From contig CAZGWH010000005.1 of assembly GCA_964529325.1 (NCBI GenBank), positions 3,343 to 67,342 on the forward strand: a stretch of DNA of 64,000 nucleotides. Direction: 5' to 3'. Shown here piece by piece: positions 10,310 through 19,179 of this stretch (position 1 is its first letter; every line of letters starts with the position of its first letter). The stretch is from GCA-2689995 sp964529325 (GTDB taxonomy: Bacteria > Fidelibacterota > Marinisomatia > SCGC-AAA003-L08 > GCA-2689995). The position numbers and the translations under genes were made by a program. The notes beneath the pieces were generated by a model that was given only the letters and a program-made list of their open reading frames with translations, had not been told where the DNA came from and did no database searches.

Positions 10310-12391
10310 ATGCAAAATATTCCATTAAAACATGTTCGAAATATCGGTATTATGGCTCATATTGATGCTGGTAAAACAACTGTTACTGAACGAATTTTAT
10401 ATTACACAGGGCGAACTCATCGTTTAGGCGAGGTGCATGATGGCGCTGCGACTATGGATTGGATGGTTCAGGAGAAGGAGCGAGGTATTACAATTACTTC
10501 AGCTGCCACTACTGCTTTTTGGGCGGGTAATAGAATAAATATTATCGATACGCCTGGTCATGTTGATTTTACGGTTGAGGTAGAGCGTTCTTTGCGAGTA
10601 TTAGATGGGTGTATTGCTTTGTTTTGTGCTGTTGGGGGTGTAGAGCCACAATCTGAGACGGTATGGCGTCAGGCGAATAAATATAGCGTTCCTCGTATTG
10701 CTTTTGTAAATAAAATGGATAGAATGGGTGCGGATTTTTACAAAGTGATTGATATGGTAAAGGATCGTCTTGGTGCAAATCCTGTTCCTATTGTTTTGCC
10801 GATTGGTGCTGGTGATTTATTTACAGGTCTAATTGATCTTGTAAAGATGGAAGCTATAATCTATACTGCTGAAGATGGGTCTAGTTTTGAATATGGTGAA
10901 ATTCCTGAAGGGTTAAAAGATGATGCTGAGAAGTGGCGACTAAATTTATTAGAAGAAGTTGCGAGTTATGATGATCATCTGATGGAAAAATATCTATCAG
11001 ACGAAGAAATTTTAGGTGATGAAATGAAGTCCGCAATAAGAAAAGCTACTCTTGATGGAACGATGATCCCTGCGATGTGTGGATCTGCTTTTAAAAATAA
11101 AGGTGTTCAACGATTGCTTGATGCTGTTATTGATTTTTTACCTTCTCCATTAGATAAAGAAGAAATTGAAGGCTTTAATGTAGATGATACTAGTGTTCCT
11201 ATGTCAAGAAAACCGTCAGATGATGAGCCTTTTTCTGCATTAGCTTTTAAAATTATGACTGATCCATTTGTAGGAAGACTTACTTTTTTCAGAGTTTATT
11301 CAGGGCAAGTTTCTACTGGTGATACAATTTATAATCCAAACTCTGGAAAAAAGGAGCGAGTTGGTCGTTTAATGTTGATGCATGCTGCTAAAAGAGAAGA
11401 GCGTAGTAAGGTGACTACTGGTGAGATTGCAGCCGTTGTTGGATTGAAAACAACTCATACTGGGCATACGCTTTGTGATATTAAGAAACCCATTCTTTTA
11501 GAGTCAATGGAATTCCCTGATCCTGTTATTTCAATTGCAGTTGAGCCAAATACTAAATCAGATCAAGAGAATTTATCAATTGGCTTAGGTAAGTTGTCTG
11601 AAGAAGATCCGACTTTTGAAATTAAAACGGATGAAGAAACTGGGCAGACTATTATTTCGGGTATGGGTGAATTGCATTTAGAAGTAATTGTTGATCGTCT
11701 AAAGAGAGAATTTAATGTAGAAGTGCATGTTGGTGCGCCACAAGTAGCATATAAAGAATGTATTACAAAAACAGTCGAGCAGAATACGAAATTTGTAAGG
11801 CAATCTGGTGGTAGAGGTCAATATGGGCATGTAGTTATAACAGTTGAGCCTAACGAGTCTGGCAAGGGGTACGAGTTTGTAAATAAAATTGTTGGTGGTG
11901 CAATTCCTAAGGAGTATATTGCTCCAGTAAGTGCAGGGATACAGCAGGCGATGAAAACAGGTATTGTTGCAGGTTATCCTGTTGAAGATGTAAAAGTTAC
12001 ATTAACTTTCGGATCATATCACGATGTTGACTCTAATGAAATGGCGTTTAAAATAGCTGGTTCTATGGCATTTAGAGAGGCTGCAAAAAAAGCTGGTGCA
12101 ACAATAATGGAGCCTATAATGGCTATTGAAGTTGTTATGCCAGATGATTATTTGGGTACTGTAATGGGAGATATGACTTCTAGAAGAGGTCAAATAGAAA
12201 GTATGGAACAGCGAAATGAAGCGCAGGTATTAAATGCAAAAGTGCCTCTTTCAAGTATGTTTGGTTATGCAACTGAGCTTCGTTCAATGACTCAAGGTAG
12301 AGCTGTTTTTAGTATGCAATTTTCGAATTATGCTGAGGCTCCGAATCATGTTCAAGAACAGATTATTGAAAAATATTTAGGAAAAAAATAA
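10310..12391 (+). CDS. fusA: Elongation factor G
   Basis: This 693-residue GTPase drives translocation of tRNA and mRNA through the ribosome and helps in recycling. The G1 motif AHIDAGKTT, the G3 DTPGHVDF and the G4 NKMDR motif are present in the first 145 residues, followed by domains II to V (GRGQYGHV in domain IV and the C-terminal SMFGYATELRSMTQGRA stretch). Length matches canonical EF-G, and the str-operon position supports the main translocase rather than a paralogue. Confidence 0.97.
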   Translation: MQNIPLKHVRNIGIMAHIDAGKTTVTERILYYTGRTHRLGEVHDGAATMDWMVQEKERGITITSAATTAFWAGNRINIIDTPGHVDFTVEVERSLRVLDGCIALFCAVGGVEPQSETVWRQANKYSVPRIAFVNKMDRMGADFYKVIDMVKDRLGANPVPIVLPIGAGDLFTGLIDLVKMEAIIYTAEDGSSFEYGEIPEGLKDDAEKWRLNLLEEVASYDDHLMEKYLSDEEILGDEMKSAIRKATLDGTMIPAMCGSAFKNKGVQRLLDAVIDFLPSPLDKEEIEGFNVDDTSVPMSRKPSDDEPFSALAFKIMTDPFVGRLTFFRVYSGQVSTGDTIYNPNSGKKERVGRLMLMHAAKREERSKVTTGEIAAVVGLKTTHTGHTLCDIKKPILLESMEFPDPVISIAVEPNTKSDQENLSIGLGKLSEEDPTFEIKTDEETGQTIISGMGELHLEVIVDRLKREFNVEVHVGAPQVAYKECITKTVEQNTKFVRQSGGRGQYGHVVITVEPNESGKGYEFVNKIVGGAIPKEYIAPVSAGIQQAMKTGIVAGYPVEDVKVTLTFGSYHDVDSNEMAFKIAGSMAFREAAKKAGATIMEPIMAIEVVMPDDYLGTVMGDMTSRRGQIESMEQRNEAQVLNAKVPLSSMFGYATELRSMTQGRAVFSMQFSNYAEAPNHVQEQIIEKYLGKK

Positions 12392-12432
12392 CAAGTATAT
12401 TCGTTGTTAAGATAAGTTAAAGGATTTAAGAA

Positions 12433-13620
12433 ATGGCAAAAGAGAAATTTGAGCGTAATAAACCCCATGTGAATATCGGAACGATAGGTCATGTGGACCA
12501 TGGTAAGACAACATTAACTGCAGCGATTACAAGATGTCTTGCAGGTAAGGGTTTAGCTGAACATAGAGAATTTGATACAATAGATAATGCACCTGAGGAG
12601 CGAGAACGAGGAATTACAATTAATACCTCTCATGTAGAGTATGAAACAGGTAATCGTCACTATGCGCATGTAGATTGTCCAGGTCACGCAGATTATATTA
12701 AAAATATGATTACGGGTGCGGCTCAAATGGATGGTGCTATTTTAGTAGTTGCTGCAACAGATGGCCCAATGCAGCAAACACGAGAGCATTTGTTATTAGC
12801 AAAGCAGGTAAATGTACCTTCTATTGTTGTGTTTATGAATAAGTGTGATCAGGTAGATGATCCTGAGTTATTAGAACTCGTAGAGATGGAATTAAGAGAA
12901 TTGTTAGATAGTTATGGATTCCCTGGTGATGATACACCTATTATACAAGGATCAGCATTGAATGCATTAAATGCAGGAGAGGGTGATGATGCACAATGTA
13001 TTTTTGATTTAATGGAATCAGTTGATAGTTTTATTCCAGAACCAAAGCGAGATGTGGATAAGCCATTTTTGATGCCTGTTGAGGATGTGTTTTCAATTAC
13101 AGGTCGTGGTACAGTAGCTACAGGAAGAATTGAAGGTGGTATTATTAAAGTTGGTGAAACAATGGATATAGTTGGTTTTGAGTCTGAGCTTAAGAGTGTG
13201 TGTACGGGTGTTGAGATGTTCCGTAAGATTTTAGATGAAGGTCAGGCTGGTGATAATGCAGGTCTTTTATTAAGAGGTGTGGATAAAGAACAGGTTAGAA
13301 GAGGGATGGTATTGGCTGCTCCTGGTTCAATTACTCCGCATACAAAGTTTAAAGCAGAAGTGTATGTTCTTAAGAAAGAAGAAGGTGGAAGACATACTCC
13401 ATTTTTCAAAGGATATAGACCTCAGTTTTATTTTAGAACAACAGATGTTACGGGTGAAGTGATTTTACCTGAAGGTACAGAGATGGTTATGCCTGGAGAT
13501 AATATAAGTTTAGAGATAAACTTAATAACTCCAATTGCGATGGATCCTGAATTGAGATTCGCTATTCGTGAAGGTGGTCATACTGTTGGTGCTGGTGTTG
13601 TAACAGAAATTATAGAGTAG
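12433..13620 (+). CDS. tuf: Elongation factor Tu
   Basis: This 395-residue GTPase delivers aminoacyl-tRNA to the ribosome. GHVDHGKTTL (G1), DCPGHADY (G3) and NKCDQ (G4) are intact, and the domain II/III sequences (VFSITGRGTVATGRIE, GVEMFRKILDEGQAGDN) are normal. It is the only tuf copy in the window and directly precedes the S10 operon (9 bp to rpsJ). Note the specialised homologue SelB at 49682, which takes only selenocysteinyl-tRNA. Confidence 0.97.
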   Translation: MAKEKFERNKPHVNIGTIGHVDHGKTTLTAAITRCLAGKGLAEHREFDTIDNAPEERERGITINTSHVEYETGNRHYAHVDCPGHADYIKNMITGAAQMDGAILVVAATDGPMQQTREHLLLAKQVNVPSIVVFMNKCDQVDDPELLELVEMELRELLDSYGFPGDDTPIIQGSALNALNAGEGDDAQCIFDLMESVDSFIPEPKRDVDKPFLMPVEDVFSITGRGTVATGRIEGGIIKVGETMDIVGFESELKSVCTGVEMFRKILDEGQAGDNAGLLLRGVDKEQVRRGMVLAAPGSITPHTKFKAEVYVLKKEEGGRHTPFFKGYRPQFYFRTTDVTGEVILPEGTEMVMPGDNISLEINLITPIAMDPELRFAIREGGHTVGAGVVTEIIE

Positions 13621-13629
13621 GAAACATAG

Positions 13630-13938
13630 GTGGCATTAAATAGAATTAGAATTCGTCTTAAAGCATATGACCATGTGCTATTAGACAAGTCAACTGAAAA
13701 AATTGTTAGGACAGCGAAAAATACGGGTGCTGTTATTTTGGGGCCAATACCGCTTCCTACAAAAAGAAGTATATATACTGTTCTTCGTTCTCCTCATGTT
13801 AATAAAAAATCAAGAGAACAATTTCAGATTAAAGTTCATAAAAGAATAGTAGATTTAATGAATTCTACTTCTAAAACTGTTGATGCATTAATGAAATTAG
13901 ATATGCCTGCAGGTGTTGATATTGAAATCAGGACATAA
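13630..13938 (+). CDS. rpsJ: 30S ribosomal protein S10
   Basis: This 102-residue protein is part of the 30S head and also acts with NusB in transcription antitermination. The start is GTG at 13630, ten bases after the tuf stop, with MALNRIRIRLKAYDH giving a standard N-terminus. GPIPLPTKRSIYTVLRSPHVNKKSREQF is the expected central region. It heads the S10 operon block and is 9 bp from rplC. Confidence 0.96.
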   Translation: MALNRIRIRLKAYDHVLLDKSTEKIVRTAKNTGAVILGPIPLPTKRSIYTVLRSPHVNKKSREQFQIKVHKRIVDLMNSTSKTVDALMKLDMPAGVDIEIRT

Positions 13939-13947
13939 GAGGTAAAT

Positions 13948-14556
13948 ATGTTAATTGGTAAAAAAATTGGAATGACTCGTTTGTTTGATGAGACTGGAAT
14001 TGACTATCCTGTTACAATGGTTGAAGCAGGGCCATGTCTGGTAACTCAGCTTAAAACTATCAAAAATGATGGGTATAGTGCAATGCAAGTTGGTTTTATT
14101 GATCTTGCAAATAAAAAAATAACAAAACCTATTAAAGGTCATTCAGCAAAAACAAAAACAGTTGCTAAAAAACACATTAAAGAATTTCCATTATTAAATG
14201 ATTCAATTACTGCTGGTGCTGAGATAAAAGTAGATGCTGTAGAAGTTGGGCAATTAGTAGATGTCATTGGAGTATCGAAAGGTCATGGTTTTTCAGGTGT
14301 TATGAAGAGGCATGGATTTCACGGTGGGCGTAGATCTCATGGAAAAAATAGCGTAATGCGTGCAGCTGGTTCTGTGGGTGCCGGTTCGGATCCATCTAGG
14401 ATTTGGAAAGGTAAGCGAATGCCTGGGCGATTTGGAACTGATACTGTAACGGTTCGAAATCTTGAGATAATTAAAATTGATACAGAAAATAATTATTTAT
14501 ATTTGAAGGGTGCTGTACCGGGTCCTAAAAATGGAATTGTATATATAAGTAAATAA
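13948..14556 (+). CDS. rplC: 50S ribosomal protein L3
   Basis: This 202-residue protein is an early-assembly large-subunit protein near the peptidyl transferase centre. MLIGKKIGMTRLFDE is the standard N-terminus; the SKGHGFSGVMKRHGF and PGRFGTD segments and the GAVPGPKNG C-terminal motif are conserved. AGAGGTAAAT precedes the ATG as ribosome binding site. The stop is one base from the rplD start. Confidence 0.96.
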   Translation: MLIGKKIGMTRLFDETGIDYPVTMVEAGPCLVTQLKTIKNDGYSAMQVGFIDLANKKITKPIKGHSAKTKTVAKKHIKEFPLLNDSITAGAEIKVDAVEVGQLVDVIGVSKGHGFSGVMKRHGFHGGRRSHGKNSVMRAAGSVGAGSDPSRIWKGKRMPGRFGTDTVTVRNLEIIKIDTENNYLYLKGAVPGPKNGIVYISK

Positions 14557-14557
14557 T

Positions 14558-15184
14558 ATGAAATTAGAATTATATAAATCAACAGGTGAGAAAACTAGTA
14601 CTTCAATCACTTTATCTGAGGAAGTATTTGGTGTAGAACCAAATAAACATTGTGTATATCTCGCTGTAAAATCAGAGATGGCATCACTACATCAAGGAAC
14701 ACACCAAAGTAAGAATAGAAGTGCGGTAAGTGGTTCTGGTAAAAAACCTCATAAGCAAAAAGGTACTGGGCGTGCACGTGTTGGATCGACAAGAAATCCA
14801 TCTAGAGTTCACGGTGGTACTGCTTTTGGCCCTAATTCACATAGTTACAATGTTCGTGTGAATAAAAAAGTTAAAAAATTAGCTCGTAAGTCAGTTTTAT
14901 CTGACAAAATGAGTAATGGGCAATTATTAGTGGTTGAAGATTTTAAAATTAATAGTCCAAAGACAAAAGAATTATTAAGTATTCTTGCTGGATTACACCT
15001 TTTAAATAAAAAAATTACAATACTTGTAGGTAAGTTAGAAGAGGCATTGTGGTTGAGTGTAAGAAATATAAAACATATTACAATACTTCAAGCAGAGGAT
15101 GCTTCAACTTATGATTTGATTGATTGTGAAATGCTACTGCTTGATAAAGCAGGAATTGAACTTTTAGATAAACAGCTTTCATAG
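14558..15184 (+). CDS. rplD: 50S ribosomal protein L4
   Basis: This 208-residue protein lines part of the nascent-peptide exit tunnel and, in E. coli, feeds back on the S10 operon. The basic tunnel loop region (KKPHKQKGTGRARVGSTRNP) and the GGTAFGP motif are clear. The C-terminal half is less conserved, as usual. It starts one base after rplC ends and is 8 bp before rplW, so translation is probably coupled. Confidence 0.95.
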   Translation: MKLELYKSTGEKTSTSITLSEEVFGVEPNKHCVYLAVKSEMASLHQGTHQSKNRSAVSGSGKKPHKQKGTGRARVGSTRNPSRVHGGTAFGPNSHSYNVRVNKKVKKLARKSVLSDKMSNGQLLVVEDFKINSPKTKELLSILAGLHLLNKKITILVGKLEEALWLSVRNIKHITILQAEDASTYDLIDCEMLLLDKAGIELLDKQLS

Positions 15185-15192
15185 GATTATAA

Positions 15193-15501
15193 ATGGACCA
15201 TATACTAATTAAACCAATTTTAAGTGAAAAAAGCAGTATGTTAGCTGAAAACTCCCAACATGTTTTTCAGGTTGCTAAAGCTGCAAATAAGTTAACAATT
15301 AAAAAAGCTGTTGAAGAACGTTTTGATGTTCAAGTAAAAAAAGTAGCTATTATTAATGTTAAAGGGAAGCGAAAAAATATGTCTATTAAAAGTTCAGGAC
15401 ATGTTTTGCGTACTTCAGGGAAAAGAGCAAATTGGAAAAAAGCAATTGTTACACTTTCTGAAGGTAAAATAGATATACTTCATGGAGATTTTCAAAACTA
15501 A
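15193..15501 (+). CDS. rplW: 50S ribosomal protein L23
   Basis: This 102-residue protein surrounds the exit tunnel opening and is the docking site for trigger factor and the signal recognition particle. The N-terminal ILIKPILSEKSSML and the KKAVEERFDVQVKKVAIINVKGK segments identify the family. It lies between rplD and rplB with very short gaps (8 and 2 bp), the conserved S10-operon order. Confidence 0.95.
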   Translation: MDHILIKPILSEKSSMLAENSQHVFQVAKAANKLTIKKAVEERFDVQVKKVAIINVKGKRKNMSIKSSGHVLRTSGKRANWKKAIVTLSEGKIDILHGDFQN

Positions 15502-15503
15502 TT

Positions 15504-16331
15504 ATGCCACTTAGAAAATTAAAACCAAATACACCAGGGCAAAGATTTATGTCTGTGCCTACTTTTGAAGAAATCACGACTTCCCGACCAGAAAGAGCTC
15601 TTACTGAAGCTCTTCGGAAAACAGGTGGTCGTAATAATTTAGGAAGAATTACAAGTCGACATCGTGGTGGTGGTCATAAAAGAAGATATAGAATTATTGA
15701 TTTTAAAAGAAATAAATTTGATATTGTTGGTGAAGTTATAACAATAGAATATGATCCAAATAGATCTCCTCGTATTTCTTTAGTTAAATATGCTGACGGT
15801 GAGAAACGATATGTTTTAGCTCCAGTTGGGTTAAAAGTTGGTGATAAAATATTATCTTCTAAATCACAAATCCCTTTTACCACTGGTAATTCAATGCCAC
15901 TTGGGATTATACCTGAGGGTATGTTAGTACATAATATTGAATTGAAAGAAGGTAAGGGCGGTCAAATGGCAAGAAGTGCGGGTACATATGCTCGACTTAT
16001 GGCTAAAGAAAATGGAATGATTACCTTGAAATTGCCTTCTGGTGAAATGAGAATGGTTACTGAACATTGTTTAGCTACTATTGGAATGGTTGGAAATAGA
16101 GATCATGCAAATATTGTTTATGGTAAAGCTGGTCGTATGAGATGGCTAGGAAGAAGACCTAAAGTTAGAGGTGTTGTTATGAATCCTGTTGATCACCCTC
16201 ATGGTGGTGGAGAAGGTAAGACAAGTGGTGGTCGTCATCCCGTTTCACCTTGGGGAACACCGGCAAAAGGTTATAAAACTCGAAAGAAAAATAAATTATC
16301 AAATAGATTGATAGTTAAGAGAAGGAAATAG
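15504..16331 (+). CDS. rplB: 50S ribosomal protein L2
   Basis: This 275-residue protein is among the most conserved in the large subunit and is needed for subunit association and peptidyl transferase activity. GRITSRHRGGGHKRRYR and the C-terminal VMNPVDHPHGGGEGK (including the key histidine) are intact, followed by the GRHPVSPWG motif. Length is normal. It starts 2 bp after rplW and is 2 bp from rpsS. Confidence 0.97.
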   Translation: MPLRKLKPNTPGQRFMSVPTFEEITTSRPERALTEALRKTGGRNNLGRITSRHRGGGHKRRYRIIDFKRNKFDIVGEVITIEYDPNRSPRISLVKYADGEKRYVLAPVGLKVGDKILSSKSQIPFTTGNSMPLGIIPEGMLVHNIELKEGKGGQMARSAGTYARLMAKENGMITLKLPSGEMRMVTEHCLATIGMVGNRDHANIVYGKAGRMRWLGRRPKVRGVVMNPVDHPHGGGEGKTSGGRHPVSPWGTPAKGYKTRKKNKLSNRLIVKRRK

Positions 16332-16333
16332 AA

Positions 16334-16597
16334 TTGGCAAGATCTCTTAAAAAAGGACCATATATTGATCCTAAATTAGAAAAAAAAATATCTAATATGC
16401 GAAGTATGGGTAAGAAGCAGGTGATAAAGACTTGGTCAAGAAGATCGACAATATCTCCATTGTTTGTAGGTTTAACCTTTGCAGTACATAATGGAAATAA
16501 ATTTGTTCCTGTTTATGTATCAGAAAATATGGTTGGTCATAAATTAGGTGAATTTTCGCCTACTCGTTTGTTTAGAAGCCACGCTGGAGGTAATTAG
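16334..16597 (+). CDS. rpsS: 30S ribosomal protein S19
   Basis: This 87-residue protein is in the 30S head next to S13 and contacts A-site tRNA. It begins with TTG at 16334 (MARSLKKGPYIDPKL), preceded by AAGGAA. The motif WSRRSTISPLFVGLTFAVHNG and the C-terminal GEFSPTRLFRSH are characteristic. There is no in-frame ATG that would preserve the conserved N-terminus, so TTG is the real start. Confidence 0.95.
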   Translation: MARSLKKGPYIDPKLEKKISNMRSMGKKQVIKTWSRRSTISPLFVGLTFAVHNGNKFVPVYVSENMVGHKLGEFSPTRLFRSHAGGN

Positions 16598-16605
16598 AAA
16601 GTATT

Positions 16606-16950
16606 ATGGAAGCAATTGCAAAAGCAAAAAATTTAAAACAATCACCGTATAAAGTTAGGCAAATTTTAGATATTGTTCGTGGTAAAAATGTAAACGAAGC
16701 AATTAATACACTTAAGTTTACAAATAAAAAAGCCGCAAAAATAATTTTAAAAACATTAAATTCTGCAATCGCAAATTTATCTTCAAATGATGAAGCTTAC
16801 GATGTGGATAAATTTTATGTAAAAACTGCATTTGTTGATGGTGGTCCAATGATGAAAAGGTGGCGAGCGGCAGCAATGGGGAGAGCAGTGAGGATTTTGA
16901 AAAGATCATCACATTTAACTATTATCATTTCTCAAAAAGGTTCTAACTAA
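16606..16950 (+). CDS. rplV: 50S ribosomal protein L22
   Basis: This 114-residue protein has a globular surface domain and a long hairpin that reaches into the exit tunnel near the macrolide site. SPYKVRQILDIVRGK and the C-terminal PMMKRWRAAAMGRAVRILKRSSHLTI (hairpin and tail) identify it. The canonical GRA tunnel-tip region is present without obvious resistance deletions. It sits between rpsS and rpsC as usual. Confidence 0.95.
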   Translation: MEAIAKAKNLKQSPYKVRQILDIVRGKNVNEAINTLKFTNKKAAKIILKTLNSAIANLSSNDEAYDVDKFYVKTAFVDGGPMMKRWRAAAMGRAVRILKRSSHLTIIISQKGSN

Positions 16951-16953
16951 TAT

Positions 16954-17595
16954 ATGGGACAGAAGACAAATCCAATAGGGTTAAGGCTAGGTATAAATCG
17001 AACATGGGATTCTATTTGGTTCGATGAAAAAAATTATGCAGAAAAGCTACACGAAGATATAGTAATTAGAAATTATATTAAAAGTAGGCTAAGAACTGCA
17101 AGTGTATCAAAAGTTGAAATATCAAGAACACCAAAGCGAATCATTGCAACTGTTCATACTGCAAGACCAGGTATTGTAATCGGTAAAGGTGGTGAAGAAG
17201 TTGAACGATTAAAGAAAGAACTTCGTAATTTAATTCATACTAAAATTCAAGTTAATGTGAGTGAAGTTAAAAGACCTGGTTTGGTGGCAGAATTAGTTGG
17301 ACAAAATATTGCACAACAAATTGAAAAAAAGATTTCATATAAAAGAGCAATAAAAAAAGCAATACAATCTACGATGAGTATGGGAGCTGAAGGAATTCGT
17401 ATTTGTGCTTCTGGAAGATTAAATGGTGCTGAAATTGCAAGAAGTGAAACATATAGAGATGGTCGAGTTCCGCTTCATACGCTAAGAGCAAATATTGATT
17501 ATTCACATGTTGAGTCAAATACCACATTTGGTATTATTGGATTGAAAGTTTGGATTTATCATGGTGAGATTTTGCCAAAAAGAAATAGGAGTTAA
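16954..17595 (+). CDS. rpsC: 30S ribosomal protein S3
   Basis: This 213-residue protein is at the mRNA entry channel and contributes to the ribosomal helicase activity. MGQKTNPIGLRLGI is the standard N-terminus, followed by the KH domain with PGIVIGKGGEEVERLK (residues about 70-85). The C-terminal domain has GRLNGAEIARSE and HGEILP. Length is typical of bacterial S3. Confidence 0.96.
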   Translation: MGQKTNPIGLRLGINRTWDSIWFDEKNYAEKLHEDIVIRNYIKSRLRTASVSKVEISRTPKRIIATVHTARPGIVIGKGGEEVERLKKELRNLIHTKIQVNVSEVKRPGLVAELVGQNIAQQIEKKISYKRAIKKAIQSTMSMGAEGIRICASGRLNGAEIARSETYRDGRVPLHTLRANIDYSHVESNTTFGIIGLKVWIYHGEILPKRNRS

Positions 17596-17600
17596 TGTAA

Positions 17601-18017
17601 ATGTTAGCACCCAAAAAAATAAAATATAGAAAACCCCAAAAAGGAAAGATGAGGGGTATGTCCATGACTGGAGATTATGTATCTTTTGGTACTTTTGGAT
17701 TAAAAGCTCTCGAAGCGGGGTGGATTACTAGTCGGCAGATTGAAGCAGCTCGTGTAACTATTTCTAGACGAGTTAAAAAATTAGGTAAATTATGGATTAG
17801 AATTTTTCCACATAAATCAATAACTAAAAAACCTGCTGAAACAAGAATGGGTAAAGGTAAAGGTGCTCCTGAATATTGGGTAGCTGTAATCAAACCAGGT
17901 AGGATTTTATTTGAAATAGATGGAGTTGATGAAGAATTAGCAAATGAAGCATTTATTCAATGTTCACATAAATTACCATTAAAAACTAAAATAGTTACTC
18001 GTAGGGAATCTATTTAA
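17601..18017 (+). CDS. rplP: 50S ribosomal protein L16
   Basis: This 138-residue protein is close to the A-site tRNA elbow and the peptidyl transferase centre. MLAPKKIKYRKPQKGKM, the GLKALEAGWITSRQIEAAR motif and RMGKGKGAPEYWVAVIKPG are canonical. It overlaps rpmC by one base (TAATG at 18015-18019), indicating translational coupling. Confidence 0.96.
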   Translation: MLAPKKIKYRKPQKGKMRGMSMTGDYVSFGTFGLKALEAGWITSRQIEAARVTISRRVKKLGKLWIRIFPHKSITKKPAETRMGKGKGAPEYWVAVIKPGRILFEIDGVDEELANEAFIQCSHKLPLKTKIVTRRESI

Positions 18018-18226
18018 TGAAAAAACAAGAATTAAATAAATTATCAGTTGAAGAATTAAAAGTGAAACTTAAAGATAATATAGATTCAATTATGAATATG
18101 AGGTTTCAAAAAGCATTACAACAACTTGAACATCCAAAACAAATAACAAAAATTCGAAGAGAAGTTGCTCAAATTAAAACTGTATTGCGAGAATTTGATT
18201 TGGGAATTAGAGGAAAGGAATTATAG
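18017..18226 (+). CDS. rpmC: 50S ribosomal protein L29
   Basis: This 69-residue helical protein is located near the exit tunnel and L23. The pattern L-x-x-L-S-V-E-E-L-K at the N-terminus and the QLEHPKQITKIRREVAQIKTVLRE core are recognisable L29 features. Its ATG shares one base with the rplP stop, and rpsQ begins 2 bp after it. Confidence 0.93.
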   Translation: MKKQELNKLSVEELKVKLKDNIDSIMNMRFQKALQQLEHPKQITKIRREVAQIKTVLREFDLGIRGKEL

Positions 18227-18228
18227 AG

Positions 18229-18492
18229 ATGGCTGATTCTCAAAGAAGACAATTAATAGGTACTGTTTTACCATCTAAAATGGAAAAGACTGTAGTTGTT
18301 CAAGTCACCAGAAGATTTGCACATCCGGTTTATAAGAAATTTGTTTCTAAGAATAAAAAATATTATGCTGATGATCCTGGAAATATTGCAAAATCAGGAG
18401 ATACCGTTAAAATTATAGAAGCTCGTCAGTTAAGTAAGTTGAAAAGATGGCGTCTTGTTGAAGTTACACAAAAAGCTGAAGGTCTAAAATAG
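18229..18492 (+). CDS. rpsQ: 30S ribosomal protein S17
   Basis: This 87-residue OB-fold protein binds 16S rRNA helices 7 and 11 early in assembly. RRQLIGTVLPSKMEKTVVVQVTRR and YKKFVSKNKKYYADDP fit the family closely, as does the GDTVKIIEARQLSKLKRWRLVEV C-terminal strand region. It is in the conserved order between rpmC and rplN. Confidence 0.95.
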   Translation: MADSQRRQLIGTVLPSKMEKTVVVQVTRRFAHPVYKKFVSKNKKYYADDPGNIAKSGDTVKIIEARQLSKLKRWRLVEVTQKAEGLK

Positions 18493-18500
18493 GATAAGAA

Positions 18501-18869
18501 ATGATTCAACAAGAAAGTAGATTAAAAGTAGCAGATAATACGGGAGCTAAAGAAGTTCTATGTATTCGAGTTTTAGGTGGTACGGGCAGACGGTATGCTA
18601 GAGTAGGTGATATGATTGTTGTGACAATTAAAAAAGCAATACCTGGCGGAGCGTTAAAAAAAGGTGAAACTTCTAGAGCTGTAGTAGTTCGTGCAAAAAA
18701 AGAAATAAGAAGAAAAGATGGGTCTTATATTCGTTTTGATGAAAATGCCGCAGTTTTAATTGATAAAAATAATGAACCTAAAGGCACTCGTGTCTTTGGT
18801 CCTGTTGCTAGAGAGCTACGAGAAAAACAATATATGAAAATTGTTTCACTTGCACCGGAGGTTATTTAA
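18501..18869 (+). CDS. rplN: 50S ribosomal protein L14
   Basis: This 122-residue protein forms part of the inter-subunit bridge and binds the silencing factor RsfS in many bacteria. MIQQESRLKVADNTGAKE and the GSYIRFDENAAVLI and PKGTRVFGPVARELR motifs are diagnostic. It opens the spc-type block. Its stop overlaps the rplX start by one base (TAATG). Confidence 0.96.
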   Translation: MIQQESRLKVADNTGAKEVLCIRVLGGTGRRYARVGDMIVVTIKKAIPGGALKKGETSRAVVVRAKKEIRRKDGSYIRFDENAAVLIDKNNEPKGTRVFGPVARELREKQYMKIVSLAPEVI

Positions 18870-19174
18870 TGAAAATTATTAAAGGTGATTCAGTTCGAAT
18901 AATGACTGGATCAGATAAAGGTAAAGAAGGAAGAGTTTTAAAATCTTATCCTGTTAGAAATAAAATATTGATTGAAGGTATAAATATTGTTAAAAAACAT
19001 GTTAGACCTAGTCAAGATAATCCACAAGGCGGTATAACAGAAAAAGAAATGCCAGTTGATATTTCTAATGTTGCACTTCTTTTTAATGGAGAACCAACAA
19101 AGGTAGGATATAAGACTCTTGATGATAATAAGAAAGTTAGAATTTCAAAGAAAACAGGTGAAGTAATACAGTAA
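18869..19174 (+). CDS. rplX: 50S ribosomal protein L24
   Basis: This 101-residue KOW-domain protein initiates 50S assembly. The KOW motif lies at the N-terminus (GDSVRIMTGSDKGKEGRVLK), followed by the conserved NIVKKHVRP and GGITEKEMPVDISNVAL segments. It overlaps rplN by one base and precedes rplE by 5 bp. Confidence 0.95.
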   Translation: MKIIKGDSVRIMTGSDKGKEGRVLKSYPVRNKILIEGINIVKKHVRPSQDNPQGGITEKEMPVDISNVALLFNGEPTKVGYKTLDDNKKVRISKKTGEVIQ

Positions 19175-19179
19175 AATTT

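Noticed and set aside
13277..13462. Open frame of 61 codons in tuf
   Set aside because: It is an out-of-frame shadow of EF-Tu with no independent signals.
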